Below, piece after piece: positions 28,574 through 41,144 of a DNA stretch of 64,000 bases. The notes below the pieces were generated by a model. The model had not been told where the DNA came from. It did not search any database and saw only the letters and a program-made list of their open reading frames with translations. Position numbers and translations under genes: made by a program. Source of the stretch: Phoenix dactylifera (taxonomy: Eukaryota; Streptophyta; Magnoliopsida; Arecales; Arecaceae); contig NC_052401.1 in the NCBI RefSeq assembly GCF_009389715.1, positions 2,880,530-2,944,529 on the forward strand. Direction: 5' to 3'. Position 1 is the stretch's first letter. Each line of letters opens with the position of its first letter.

Positions 28574-29620
28574 TCAGTGTAAAACTCGAGCATTACCTCT
28601 TGGCCTCTGGTCACCAGGTACAGGAGGTCTGAGCTCATTCCTCCTCTTGTATGGGCAATCACGTACCAGGTGTCCAGTCCGCCCACAACTATAACATGCC
28701 CTCGCTCTCCTCATATAGGGCCCACTATGGGATCTGCTAGAGTAAGTGCGGGCTCTGGGATCTGCTATGGTGATATTGATGATTCCACTATGGGATCTGC
28801 TAGAGTAATTGCGGACCCTGGGCTTCTCTTGAATTGGAGTGCCCCTGAAATCCCATGGCCTGCCACTCTGACTTCTATCTGATCTGGATCTCATCAGGTC
28901 AGCCCTTTCTCTATCAGATCTTTTCAATTCAGCCTCTACTCTCAAGGCTCTATCCAAAATATCCATATAGCTGGTAATTAACTGTGAAGATGTCCGGGAC
29001 CTGATCTCATGTCTAAGCCCTTGTTCGAACCGGTTGGCTCTACTCATATCATCCTCCATAAACTGGGGGCAGAATCGACCCAGCTCATCGAACCTATTGA
29101 CGTAATCCGAAACAGTCATATGCTCGGACTGAGTCAGCGATAAAAACTCATTCTGCTTCATTTGCCTAACTGAGTCCGAAAAGTACTTAGCATAAAATAT
29201 TCTCTTAAAATCTCCCCAGGCCGTTCCGTTGACCTCATATGCTGTCTCCATAGCAGTCCACCAAGAGTCAGCACTCCCCCTTAGCATGGAGATAGCTAAT
29301 TTGACTTTTACCTCCTCGGGAAATTGGAGTAACTCATACATCTTCTCCAGTTCCCGGATCCAGGCCTCAGCTATCATGGGATCGGACCCACCATTAAACA
29401 TCGGTGGATTCAGCCTACGGAACCTCTCGTAATAGGATTCTATCGGCTGTACAGGTTGGGCAGCTAACTGCATCTGCTGCTGTTGCTCAAGCAGTTGTGC
29501 TATTAACTGGTACACTCCTGCTAAATCTGCCTGGGTTGCTATGGAGTGTGGAGTAGTTTGTGAAATTGATTGGCTATCAGGGTCCGGAGAAGGTGCCCTT
29601 ATTTCTCTTTCATCCTCCAT
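28574..29620 (-). CDS. gag: Gag polyprotein of the young gypsy element
   Basis: An uninterrupted 348-residue frame with its own ATG next to the 5' LTR and PBS. It encodes the structural Gag protein of a Ty3-gypsy element, which forms the virus-like particle in the cytoplasm and packages the RNA. The N-terminus is Ser/Gln-rich (LLEQQQQMQLAAQ). The retrotransposon-gag domain spans roughly residues 70-220, with LNPPMFNGGSDPMIAEAWI, GSADSWWTAMETAY and YVNRFDELGRFCP. The C-terminus is Arg/Ser-rich with a duplicated YSSRSHSG segment, followed by a CCHC zinc knuckle CYSCGRTGHLVRDC. The open frame contrasts with the ruined pol downstream, which fits a recent insertion that can still make Gag. Confidence 0.93.
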   Translation of the reverse strand: MEDEREIRAPSPDPDSQSISQTTPHSIATQADLAGVYQLIAQLLEQQQQMQLAAQPVQPIESYYERFRRLNPPMFNGGSDPMIAEAWIRELEKMYELLQFPEEVKVKLAISMLRGSADSWWTAMETAYEVNGTAWGDFKRIFYAKYFSDSVRQMKQNEFLSLTQSEHMTVSDYVNRFDELGRFCPQFMEDDMSRANRFEQGLRHEIRSRTSSQLITSYMDILDRALRVEAELKRSDRERADLMRSRSDRSQSGRPWDFRGTPIQEKPRVRNYSSRSHSGIINITIADPRARTYSSRSHSGPYMRRARACYSCGRTGHLVRDCPYKRRNELRPPVPGDQRPRGNARVLH

Positions 29621-30137
29621 GTTGCTTACGGCTACCTAGCAGTCAAGAATTTATGATGAGTTTACATAAATTATCTCTTAACATAGTAAAATAGCAAAAA
29701 CCATCAAAGAGATCACATAGTCATATCATAATAAATCTGAGAATCTACAATATTCACCTTCTCTTATTAACACAAATCTTCATTATTGAAAAATCTAGTC
29801 TCCCATCACAGTCAATATTTTTGACCAATTTAAATTGATTCGATCCACTATACTTTCACTACACAACTCTGATCAATATCCTCCGAATTTATTAATTGAC
29901 TTTCTGTCAAAATATAAATCTTGATTGTAAACTGAATGATATACAATTATTTTTCTCAAGTAGAGCCAAAAAGAACTCTTAAGTCTCATCCCCAAATATA
30001 TTTTACAGAATTGTATATGACTCATAAAATAACATATAGAAAAACTCTATGCTCCATAGTATAATCCTATACTTAATCCTGACTCACCCTATTGCTCCGA
30101 CAGGACTCTTCTTAACCTTTGCTCTGATACCAAGCTT

Positions 30138-33100
30138 TGTCACGACCCCCGCCCCGTTCCCGGCGGGCCGCCGCGACGGTCCTAGGGTGCGGGTAGGCAT
30201 AAGGCCACCAGCCACCGCGTAGAACCCTACTACCTATCAATCATCAATAAATCTTGAAAAATTTGGCATGATGCATGCACAAAATGATCACTTTTCCTAT
30301 AGTGACCTGTCAGGATTATCTCAATACATACAACACACTACCTGTCAGAGCAGCAATCACATAATCTGTCACATATAAACCTGGACAATATATAGCAATA
30401 CATTATCACAGGCACACAACTGATCTGCACACATATATATACCTGCTTCCCAATCCATCCATGGTCAAACCCATATCCACAACAGGATCTATGACTGTAA
30501 CTATGCACTATATATAATAGAAGGTTTATAATACACCAAAAGGGGATAAACCTCTATCTACATTATACTATACTATACTATGGAGCGGCACAGCTAGCAG
30601 GCAACCACTAATCCTGCTCCTCTCTATACAATACCTTTCCTGCAATCAAAAACATCAAACTGGGGAGTGAGTATATAAATACTCAGTGAGTGGAGTAGAG
30701 AGTACTATGCACATGAGACAAGATATAATCATGGCTCGAGGTAAAATCTCAAGATCAATAACAAGATGAACATGAACTCAACATAAAGAATATGGAGTAA
30801 ATCATCAATATCACCACAATCAATATCAACTCATCTGAAGCATATATGGAATAATCAAGTCAACATATATGCTACTCATGAATATGTTCAACAGGTCATA
30901 GTACTGAATCATATAAATCAGGTGTCAATAGGCTGAATCATCAACAAGACAGCTATCGGGAGGTGGGTTTTACGCCCCAGGCGAACCAGCAACAACTCCC
31001 TACTGCCATATGCATACATCGAATATGACACCACACCAATATGTAAATCATCACTAGACAGCTGTCGGAAGGTGGGTTTTACGCCCCAGGCGAACCAGCA
31101 ACAACTCCCTACTGTCACATGCATATGCAGGATAAGACACCATACCGATAACATAAATGCTAGACAGCTATCGGGAGGTGGGTTTTACGCCCCAGGCGAA
31201 CCAGCAACAACTCCCTACTGTCACATGCATATGCAGGATAAGACACCACACTGATCATATAAATGCTGGCCAGTATCCAGAACAGAAATCCATCTCACAT
31301 CTACATACTAAACGGCACCTCGCGGGAATTCTACATCCGCGGAAAGCCATACTGCACCTCGCGGGGTCTTACTATGCCCGGCGGCAAGCAGAATATAAGT
31401 CGTAGGACCGGCCGATCCTACGCCTAGGGCCGTGTCCCCCCTAGGAAGGGACTGGGCTCCGCCCACCCAGAAGGCTACTATGTGCACAAAGGCCGATGTT
31501 CAACCCCATCGACTATAGGTGTCCTGCAGATACTGCCAAGCCATGCATAAATGCCATAATGCACCCTCCCAATACTCTACTAAAAAGGAGCATAGTCAAG
31601 ACTACCACTCACTCGGCCACGACCCAATTATAACTAACATCAGGGTTGGGAGTGAGGAATCACGGGAGTACAATGCAACTCAATATACCATGAGAAGGGC
31701 TCTACAAGTCTTTGAAATAGAGAAAATGAAATCAATTTACAAAAGAAGTTATTTCACAATTCGGAATCAATTTGATTACTCATCAACCCCTCGTAATTCC
31801 TCTCAATGTTCCCTCAAATGCATGTACAGAATAATCAAGGATAGAGAATCAAGATTATAGAGGAATCTACTACAACAATTAATCAATAAGCTCAGGTGGA
31901 ATCAAGTCACACTTGGCAACATTCATGAAAATGAATTAAGGATGCTCATAGTGCAAAGTACATGACTCCCACTCACAAGTCTTTGAAATAGATGAAATGA
32001 AATCACTTTACAAAAGATGTCATTTCCCAATTCAGATCCATCGTAATTCCTCTCAATGTTCCCTCGAATGCATGTACAGAATAATCAAGTATGGAGAACA
32101 AAATATAGAGGAATCTACAACAACAATTAATCAATAGGCTCAGGTGGAATCAAGTCACACTTGGCAACATTCATGAAAATGAATAAGGAATGCTCATGGT
32201 GCAAAGTACATGACTCCCACTCACCTGCCAATCCGGCACGGCCTCGATACGCCTCTAGAATTTTACAGTAGGCAGCAGGGGACTTCTTCCTCTTGTTCCC
32301 TAGCTTCTTGCCCAACTGTGACATGCATTTACAATACATTTAGTTTTGTATCAAGGGCTATAATCTACGTGCCAATTATAATATAGGAAACTTTAATTGA
32401 TTCAACTCTCCCGTTCCCTAAATCTTTTCTTTTCTTTTTCTTTTTCTTTTTCTATTAATTAACTCATCATTTATGTGTATTAGGGACTCCCTTGCACGAG
32501 TACAAGGTCCCTTTTAGCTTGATCTAGGCTTAATACCCTATTATAGCATGAAATCCCCTATTTTCCACCCGGATGAACAGTAACCCGGACCGACAGCCGG
32601 TTACTTCATCCCGGGTTTGATCCACTTTCCAGACTCTAAATTTGATGAAATTTTTACCTAACATTCTACACTCATAGGGGATTCCAAAAAGGTAACATGC
32701 ATCACTATCGGAGGCCGTTTGACCCCCTAAATAATTTGCCAAAGTTGGGACTTTGACACGATTTTTCCGTAGTGCCGGAAAAATTTGTCGAAATCCGATT
32801 CTTCCCCTTTTAACACCTTTTACAACTATCATCTACCCTTTCTATAGCATAAATTCTTTAGAATACTAGGTAGGGATGGGTATTTACCTTTTTCTTCTTG
32901 TGAAACTTGGGTCCTTGCATAGAAGGGAAGGAGATCTACACTTTTTCCTTCAGCAGGCAGCGCAACCGGAGCTTCCTTGCACCTCGAATCCCCTCCCTCT
33001 TTCTTCTTCTTCTTCTTCTTTTTCTTCTTCTTCTCTTTTTCCCTCTCTCTGTTTCCACGCCTGAGACCTCCTCTCCCTCTCTGTCTCAATTTCCTCTTCT

Positions 33101-33294
33101 CAGCCAACCCACCGCCAGACAACCCCCATTTAAGTCAAATCAAACTCTAAAAATTTCCATTTTGCCCTTGCCACTTCAACGAATCTACAGTTATGCCATT
33201 AACTTTTGATTCCTTCCAATTTTACCCCTTATATCAATTTTAAAGGACTATTCTATCCCTTTTTAAAAAAAAAAAATTTTTTGGGGTTATTACA
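30138..33294 (-). repeat. Right (5') LTR of the young gypsy element
   Basis: 3157 bp, same length as its partner and about 99.7% identical by eye. It would supply the element's promoter for minus-strand transcription. Confidence 0.95.
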
Positions 33295-33299
33295 CTTAT

Positions 33300-35540
33300 A
33301 ACCCTTTTGGCTGCTTTTCAATACTCTATATCTAGGTTACTTTTGTATCTACCTAACATTTCTATTGCATTTCTAGTATCAGATCTAGTGCAGACCTGCA
33401 CATACATGAGACTCGCTACTGCAAAACTATAAGGGATGTTTTTTATCTATTCTCGTTCCAATATATTTTGGGGACATTGATTCAAATTGAATTTGTCCCT
33501 TTTGATAATGGTCCTGCAATAGATGAGCAATCCTTTAACTTAAACCTTTCTAGAACTTTTTTAATGTAAGCTTTTTGAGATAGTCCTAAGGTTCTTTTGA
33601 CTCTACATTTTTGAATCTCTATACTAATGACATAAGAGGATTCACCCATATTCTTTATTTGAAAGTTCTAGATAAGAAATTATTTGGTCTCATGCAATAA
33701 GCCCAAGTTATTACTTGCAAATAAAATATCATCTACATATAAAACTAAGAAAATATATTTTCTCCCACTATATTAAGGTATGTACATTGATTAACAATGT
33801 TTTCTATGAAACCATATGAAGAAACAATGTTATGAAACTTTATATACCATTAACAAAAAGCCTGTTTTAATCCATATATAGAATTCTTTAGTTTGCAAAC
33901 TAAGTAACTACCCTTCTCACTATAAAAATCTTCAGGTTGATACATGTATGCCTCTTCTTCAAGATCCCCATTTAAAAATATTGTTTTCACGTCCATTTGA
34001 TGTAGTTCTAAATCAAAATGAGCTACTATTGCCATGATAATTCTAAATGAATCCTTCTTTGAAATTGGAGAGAAAGTTTCATGATAACCAATGCCTTCTT
34101 TTTAAGTGAAACTCTTAGCTACAAGTTGAGCCTTATATTGTTTAATATTACAAGATGAGTCTCGTTTGGTCTTGTTGAATTATTTATATCCAATGACTGA
34201 TGCTCTTTCTAGTAATTCAATGTAATCTCGGACTTCGTTTTTAGCCATGGATTCTATATCTTCCTTCATAGCATCATGCTAAAGTGTGGAAATTTCTCCA
34301 CTAATGGTTTGTGAAAATAAATTCGGATCATCTTTAGATCCAACATCATAGCCAAACTCTTGAAGATATACAATATAATCACTAGAAATTGCTAGTCTTC
34401 TAATTTTTGAGGATCTCCTTACTTCCATTGTTTCATGCATATCTTGAATAGTGGTTTCCATATTACTAATTCTTTCATAAGGTGGCTCCTCCTGATATGA
34501 TTGTTGTTGAATTGGTTGCTATTCAATAAAAATCAGAGTATTACTTGGAAAATCTACCAACTCTTGTGTATTTCAGGGTACCATAAGTGGTTCCCTTATT
34601 TCCTTAAATTTCACCCAACAAGGAAATTTAATCCCATTAAATTCATGATCCTCAAGAAATTTTGCATTTCTAGCCTCAACAATTCTTCGAGTATGCGAGA
34701 GATGATAAAACCTATATTCTTGGAATTAACTACATAGCCAATAAAAAACTATTTATTATCCTAGCATCCGATTCTTTTAGGTGTGAATTATAAACTCTCA
34801 TTTCAGCTAGACAACCCCATGTGTGTAAATATCTTAAACTTGCTTTTTATCTATTCCATATTTCAAAGGTGTTTTAGAAACATCCTAGATGGAATCCTGT
34901 TTAAGATACATATACACAACGATTTTTAAGGCTTCACTCGATAAATATAAAGGTAAACTTGAATTAATTATGATGCTCCTAACTATGTACATAAGCGTGC
35001 TGCTCCTTTCAGCCACACCATTTTGTTGTGTTGTACCGGGCATTGAGTATTGGGCAGTAATATCCTTTTTTTCAAGGAACTTTGCAAATGGACCCGACAC
35101 TTGTCCTTTTTCTATGTAACTTTCATAATATTCTCCATCCTTGTCTAATTTTACAGTTTTTATTTTTTTTTCCTTTTGTTTCTCCACCTTTGCTTCAAAA
35201 TTTTAAAGGCATCAAGTGCTTTTGCTTTATCAATTCAGAGATAGAGATACATATATCTTGAATGGGCATTAATAAATAAAATAAAATATTTCTGACCATT
35301 TAGATGTGGGGTAAGAAATGATCCATAGATATATGTGTGTATGATCTTTAGAAGCTCACTACTTCTTTTGGCAGCCAAAATGGTCTTGTTGGTCTACCTT
35401 TCATTTATGCAGTCTACACAAGTACCAAAGTCTATAATGTTAAGAGCCTTTCAAACTCCATCATCTACTAACTTTTTAATTCTCTCTATGGAGATATATC
35501 CCAATCTCTTGTGCCAAAGTTTAGAGAAGCATTAATTCAT
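33300..35540 (-). pseudogene. copia integrase and reverse transcriptase relics
   Basis: Reading right to left: a GAG-pre-integrase region (about 35540-35400) and an integrase core with KLDKDGEYYES and TQQNGVAERSSTLMYIVRS (35140-35000). After a degraded linker comes an RT piece with FDLELHQMDVKTIFLNGDLEE and YLVCKLKNSIYGLKQA (34035-33850). The domain order is that of Ty1-copia pol. Stops and frameshifts separate the pieces, so no product is expected. 35540-36050 is AT-rich leader/gag territory with nothing recognisable. Confidence 0.8.
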
Positions 35541-36052
35541 TAATAATACCATATTTAATGCCAACTTCATTCTCATGCAGGGTTAAAAGACTAAACTGAT
35601 CATAAGTGGGGTCTAATAAAAAAATTTAAATAAATTATCAATTAAAATTCCAAAACCAACAATTTTCTTATCTTTCAAAAGATTCACAACTGAACCATGA
35701 AAATTAAATTGAATTTAAATCCAATACAAATCAAGCTTGAAGTAGAAACCAAATTTCTTGAAAATGATGGAACATAAAAGGTGTTTTAAGGTCTAATTGA
35801 AAATCAGTTTTTAAAACTAATCTATAAGTCTCCACTGTTTTCACATGTGAACGCATCTAGCTTTCTGAATAGATATCTTATTCACTTTCCACTAGTTTTC
35901 TTAGGTTTAGAAAATTCTGCACATTATTAGAAATATAACTTGTAGTAGCTTTTATTAGGAGTTTAATAAAACAAGATTCATAACACACAAATGTACGACT
36001 ATGATCTAAATGCTAAACAATAAGGCTAAAAGGATGCTCTGATACCACAACG

Positions 36053-36398
36053 TGAGAGACTCTCAAGTAAAATAATTTCATGCAGCGATAATTTTAGTGA
36101 TGCATACCTCTAGTCATAATTATTCAAGTATTTGATTAGAACCTATTCATGAGAAAACTTTAAGAAGAATGAGTCTTCTAACCTATGCCTCCGTAAAAGC
36201 CATAAAATTATAGAATGTCATAGGCTCAAAAACAGGCTAGGTTAGAAATTCTTATCAGATGATCAAAACTTCATCAGTTTTCTTCCATTAAAAAAAACTA
36301 TCTTCAAATATAACCAGAGATAATAGGTAATTACCTATCACTCAAAGTTATCCGAAAACTAAACTATATATGTGGGCTATGTAGAGACGTGCCCAACA
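36053..36398 (-). repeat. Right (5') LTR of the copia element
   Basis: 346 bp, starts TGAGAGACTCTC and ends CCCAACA. Partial copies of this LTR sit upstream of ACO copies a, c, d and e. Confidence 0.85.
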
Positions 36399-36409
36399 TC
36401 TTCCTTGCA

Positions 36410-37278
36410 TAACTTTATAGTGTTAAATGATTTAGTTGCAAAACTAAAGTTTTGCATTATAATGGCGTGTACTTTGTTGTTTGGATAGCTTCAGTATGGG
36501 AAAAATACGGTTGTGCAGCTCTTTTTTCTCTGTCATATATATAATGTCTAGAATTACTATAATAATGCTATGTTAAAACTGGTGTCCAGAAGCAAGATAT
36601 AATCTCCAGAATTAATATAATAATGCTATGTTAAAACTGGTGTGAGAAGTTTTGGTCCCCCCAAGCTCAAAATATTGCACAAGTCCTAGAACTTGTTGGC
36701 CCACGAGAAAGATTTGTGTGGTCGCTTCCTGTTTCTCCCCACACACATCCCCACTTTGAACAATGCCATCTTTTGGACGGGGTAAATTTAGGAAGCAATT
36801 GACATGAGAAAAAAGTGGGCGGCCGGCATCCCCGACATGTGAGGTAGGATCGTCGTCCCCACCTCCTCTTCAACTCGGATGTGATTTCTTAGTTTTTCTT
36901 GTGTAATATTTATATTTTTGATGCTATATAAAAGTGGGATAAAAACAGATATTTGTAATTAAAATAGGTTAAAATCGGATTACAGATCTGATACTAACAT
37001 ATCCATATGCATATTTATTTTATTTAACGAATACAGATACGAATACCGATGTTAGTCGGATGCAAAAATTTATATCCATATATATCTGTTTTAAACAGAT
37101 GCAGATACAAATCAGATATCCAGAGGCCCCAACATATTGAAGCTATGTGATGATGTGGTTTAGGCATCATAACTAAGCTTACTCAACCAAAAGCAAAAAG
37201 AAGAATTGGAGCTTGAAGATTCTTCAATCTTTACATTTTTTGTCACTTAATTGGGATCTCCTGAATTTATGTTGTTCT
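36410..37278. other. ACO-unit intergenic blocks
   Basis: 36410-36890 repeats the conserved block seen at 42195-42690, with a short local duplication near 36540-36640. 36900-37110 is an AT-rich GATATAGATAC-like tract. 37130-37278 repeats the start of the second conserved block (43735-43785 plus 48974-49060). No gene is supported. Confidence 0.7.
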
Positions 37279-37810
37279 TGTGAGGCCCAATAGTCCCACA
37301 TCGGAAAGACTCGTTCCAGAGCCTGGGCATATGAGGCGGGTGTCTCCAAATCCTGCAGACGCGTTTTGGGAGGAAAACAAAACCGGGGAGGGGTGAAGGA
37401 CGCTTGCGTGAAGCCCCAGAATCGGACAATATCTGGCAGGGGAGCCCCGTGTTCCCCCCTCATGTGGCCCCCACGTGAGCACTAGGTGCCTCACGTGCCT
37501 CGCAGAGGCGGGGGCGTGACATTTGGTATCAGAGCCGAGGACGACTCTTGTCCGATGGTGGGAAGGGTGTGAGGCCCAATAGTCCCACATCGGAAAGACT
37601 CGTTCCAGAGCCTGGGCATATGAGGCGGGTGTCTCCAAATCCTGCAGACGCATTTTGGGAAGAAAACAAAACCGGGGAGGGGTGAAGGACGTTTGCGTGA
37701 AGCCCCAGAACCGGACAATATCTGGCAGGGGAGCCCCGTGTTCCCCCCTCATGTGGCCCCCACGTGGGCACTAGGTGCCTCACGTGCCTCGCGGAGGCGG
37801 GGGCGTGACA
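37279..37810 (+). mobile_element. TRIM (miniature LTR retrotransposon), 243 bp LTRs, 46 bp interior
   Basis: LTR1 37279-37521 and LTR2 37568-37810 both run TGTGAGGCCC...GGCGTGACA and differ at about six positions. The interior consists only of a PBS, TTTGGTATCAGAGCC at 37522-37536, and a purine-rich tract GGTGGGAAGGG just before LTR2. The target duplication GTTCT is perfect (37274-37278 and 37811-37815). The empty site TTATGTTGTTCTGATGG is preserved in the ACO-d unit near 49040. It has no coding capacity and depends on other elements. The short frames across it are LTR sequence. Confidence 0.95.
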
Positions 37811-38153
37811 GTTCTGATGGTTTATCTTTCCCAAGTGTTGCAATCACTGTGACATTGTGCTCATCCTTCATTTGAGAATGAATCGCAGCATTGGGAATTA
37901 CCCTCTACACTCCCTTATTCAACTAATTTTTGAGTATTTAATTTCCAAACGGTTCTGAAACGCTGACATAATGAGCGTAGTTTCCTCAGATCAAGTCCAT
38001 GCATTCCAAATTCGAGTAGCCCTGCAACTTCCTACACCGACTTTTTTTTTCCCTCTCGCGAGTTTAGCTTTGCGACTTCGTATCCATTGGATCACCAAAA
38101 TTAAAAAATATTTAAGAATCCAATCTATAGTGTGTTAGTACCACATGTTACAA

Positions 38154-38345
38154 AGTTTCAGCCCAAGGAGCCAAGGTTTGAAGCTGTGGCAACCATGTGA
38201 AGGCAAAGCAGAAGCTAGAAATGAACATGAGAAACAAGGTTACATGGATTTAGTTTTTGTTTCAACCTATGTAAGTGGGAATGCTGAGTCCTACAATGAA
38301 CGGTCCTGTGTTGGAGATAATTCTTTTACCATCTAAGTTTGGGGC
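38154..38345 (+). pseudogene. Plus-strand ACO 3'-end relic facing ACO-c
   Basis: 38158-38202 encodes the last ACO residues on the plus strand ([14 protein letters not shown] and stop). It is followed by sequence homologous to the ACO 3' UTR (to about 38345 and, more weakly, beyond). It is inverted relative to ACO-c, whose own 3' end begins about 780 bp away, so the two form an inverted repeat. Upstream of the AAGTTTCAG codons the similarity stops abruptly. It cannot encode a protein of its own. It lacks the 5S-like insertion and so preserves the pre-insertion 3' UTR. Confidence 0.8.
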
Positions 38346-38974
38346 TATAAATAGTTCTTTCTGCATTAGAGATAAATTCTTTCTTTCTTTTTGATTGCAT
38401 TCTTTTCTCTCTCTCTTTTTTTTTAAAAAAAAAAGAAATGGGATTGGATTCACTTTCCTCGCTCCTAATTTCTTGCTACAGAAAGATAGATGATAATTTA
38501 ACACCTCTTAGAGTCTTCTTGCTTGGTTAATGCAATCCAAAGATTCCAAAGGCTAGGGTACCCAGACTAGAAGAATGAAGATAGCAATCAAAGACAAGAC
38601 AACGCAATGTGACATGGTAAAAAGAGTCCATCTTTAATGCAGAAAGAATTATTTATAGCCTCACACATTGATGGTAAAAAGAATTACATGGTAAAATAAG
38701 TTACAGCAGTCACAACTGAATTAGCCCATGATCTCAAGAGTACAAACTACAAATTAAGTGAACACTGACTCAACAACACCTACAAACTATAAATTAAGTG
38801 AACACTGACTGAACAACACCACCAAATTTTATGACCCGTCCGTCCAGTACCATGTTACAAACAATCAACTCTTGCAAATTAATTAACCAACACAGGACCA
38901 CTCATTGTAGGACGTCTCAACATTCTGACTTACACTGGTTGAAACAAAAACTAAATCTATGTAACCTTATTTTA

Positions 38975-39069
38975 GGGTGCAATCATACCAGCACTAATGC
39001 ACCATAAGAACCCCCTGGGAAGTCCTCGTCTTGCATTCATTTTATTCTTCTTCATTAAAAAAAAAAAAA
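38975..39069 (+). repeat. 5S rRNA-derived A-tailed retroposon (ACO-c 3' flank)
   Basis: Same insertion as at 494-589. It has the 5S 5' end (38975-39003), a deleted middle, the 5S 3' end (about 39011-39038) and A13 (39057-39069). Duplications are AATCTATGTAACCTT (38954-38968) and AATCCATGTAACCTT (39071-39085). It is absent from the d, e and f copies and from the inverted relic at 38242-38265. Confidence 0.85.
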
Positions 39070-39123
39070 GAATCCATGTAACCTTGTTTCTCGTTTTCAT
39101 CATTTCTAGCTTCAGTTTTGCCT

Positions 39124-40219
<1,096 letters not shown>

Positions 40220-40329
40220 GTCTAATAGCAAAGGTAGTTCTAGAGAGGGAAGATGAGAACTCAGAAGCTTTATGGCAAGTTTCGGAAGTCTCTCTTCTGC
40301 TGTGAGTGGAATTGGTGGCATGGTTGGCC

Positions 40330-40336
40330 TTTTATA
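40330..40336 (-). promoter_or_regulatory. TATA box of ACO-c
   Basis: TATAAAAGGCC on the minus strand, 111 bases upstream of the start codon. The position is conserved in copies a, d and e. Confidence 0.75.
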
Positions 40337-40569
40337 ATGCACCGTCTCGGTGTATTTAGACAAGAAAACAGGAAGGATAGTAATTAATGACATTAATCAC
40401 ATTAATCAGGTGTTGGTGGCTAAGCTTGGTCCAAAGGTCATCTTGGGTGACAGCTTTGTCCGCAGCCTTCTTTCCATTGACTGGGATACGCAAGAGCCTT
40501 CTTTTCAACTTCCAAGCTAATTAAGTTTGACCTGAATGATCTTAAATTCTATGTAGGTAGGCCATGCCT

Positions 40570-40574
<5 letters not shown>

Positions 40575-40645
<71 letters not shown>
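40575..40645. repeat. (AT)n microsatellite in ACO-c promoter
   Basis: About 70 bp of pure AT, followed at 40690-40740 by TACC and TATC tetranucleotide runs. It is the longest of the homologous tracts in the array. Confidence 0.9.
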
Positions 40646-40647
<2 letters not shown>

Positions 40648-40835
40648 TCTAATTTTACAGACTACCATGTGTTAATAAAATTAGACCATATTTATCTACC
40701 TACCTACCTGTCTGCCTATCTATCTATCTATCTATATAGATATCAATCTCTATGTGTATGCATGCATATGTTGCCTAATTTTACTGGGTTCTTATCTAGT
40801 TCTGCTAGATCTTTGTTGCACCACGCTGGACTTAA

Positions 40836-41144
40836 TCAATAATTGATGATAATCGTAAAGCGAGGATGATGGGATATCTTATATGTACTTAAATTAGATG
40901 TACATGTTTGGTGGGACTTTTTAATATCTTTGATCACATCATATTCTGAGATCATGAAATTTTCTGAGGGATCATTTCTGATGTCACACATGCTCTGAGG
41001 CAAAATTGGAATTGGAATAAACCTTTTCAGGTCTAAAGGGATGGTAACAAGGTCCCAGTCAAACTTTTCTACCGCTTGCCCGCTCCTGTACACGTGGACC
41101 ACTGTACTTTGAGGAAGCTTGCCAGGCGTCGATAAGCTTTCCAC
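40836..41144 (-). pseudogene. Unrecognised ORF relic upstream of ACO-c
   Basis: A 102-codon frame with segments VVHVYRSGQAVEKFDWDLV and FMISEYDVIKDIKK. It has protein-level similarity to the frame upstream of ACO-b (22379-22687). Homologous DNA in the a, d and e units carries indels. I cannot name the family. It may be an ancient gene fragment or simply conserved upstream DNA. Confidence 0.35.

Larger units (their letters stand above)
24202..33294 (-). mobile_element. Young Ty3-gypsy LTR element with deleted pol, nested in copia
   Basis: Two LTRs of exactly 3157 bp (24202-27358 and 30138-33294) are flanked by the target duplication CTTAT (24197-24201 and 33295-33299). The minus-strand PBS TTGGTATCAGAGC (30121-30133 complement) and the polypurine tract AAGGGGGGAGGA next to the left LTR give the orientation. 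Only about 2.8 kb lies between the LTRs: an intact gag and a gutted pol. By eye the LTRs differ at about eight substitutions and two or three indels, so the insertion is recent. With pol deleted it must have been moved by proteins from another element. Confidence 0.95.
22934..36398 (-). mobile_element. Ty1-copia retrotransposon, degenerate, split by a nested gypsy element
   Basis: LTRs lie at 22934-23277 and 36053-36398. The PBS TGGTATCAGAGC lies near the right LTR (36036-36047 complement) and a purine tract lies next to the left LTR (complement of about 23278-23300), so it reads on the minus strand. GAG-pre-integrase, integrase and reverse transcriptase relics lie at 35540-33300. RNase H relics lie at 24195-23690, after the nested insertion. 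The order integrase before RT defines Ty1-copia. No matching 5 bp target duplication is evident, as expected for an old element. The other ACO units keep only the leader and right LTR of this element. Confidence 0.85.

Noticed and set aside
37522-37540. tRNA-Met gene
   Set aside because: Only the 3' end complement of tRNA-Met is present; it is a retrotransposon primer-binding site, like those at 14641, 30121, 36036 and 48703.
37279-37810. Tandem gene duplication or CRISPR-like repeat
   Set aside because: Two 243 bp repeats with PBS, PPT and a 5 bp target duplication are a TRIM retrotransposon.
40220-40393. N-terminal extension of ACO from upstream in-frame ATGs
   Set aside because: The TATA box at 40330-40336 places the transcription start downstream of these ATGs, and ACO proteins start MAIPVIDF.
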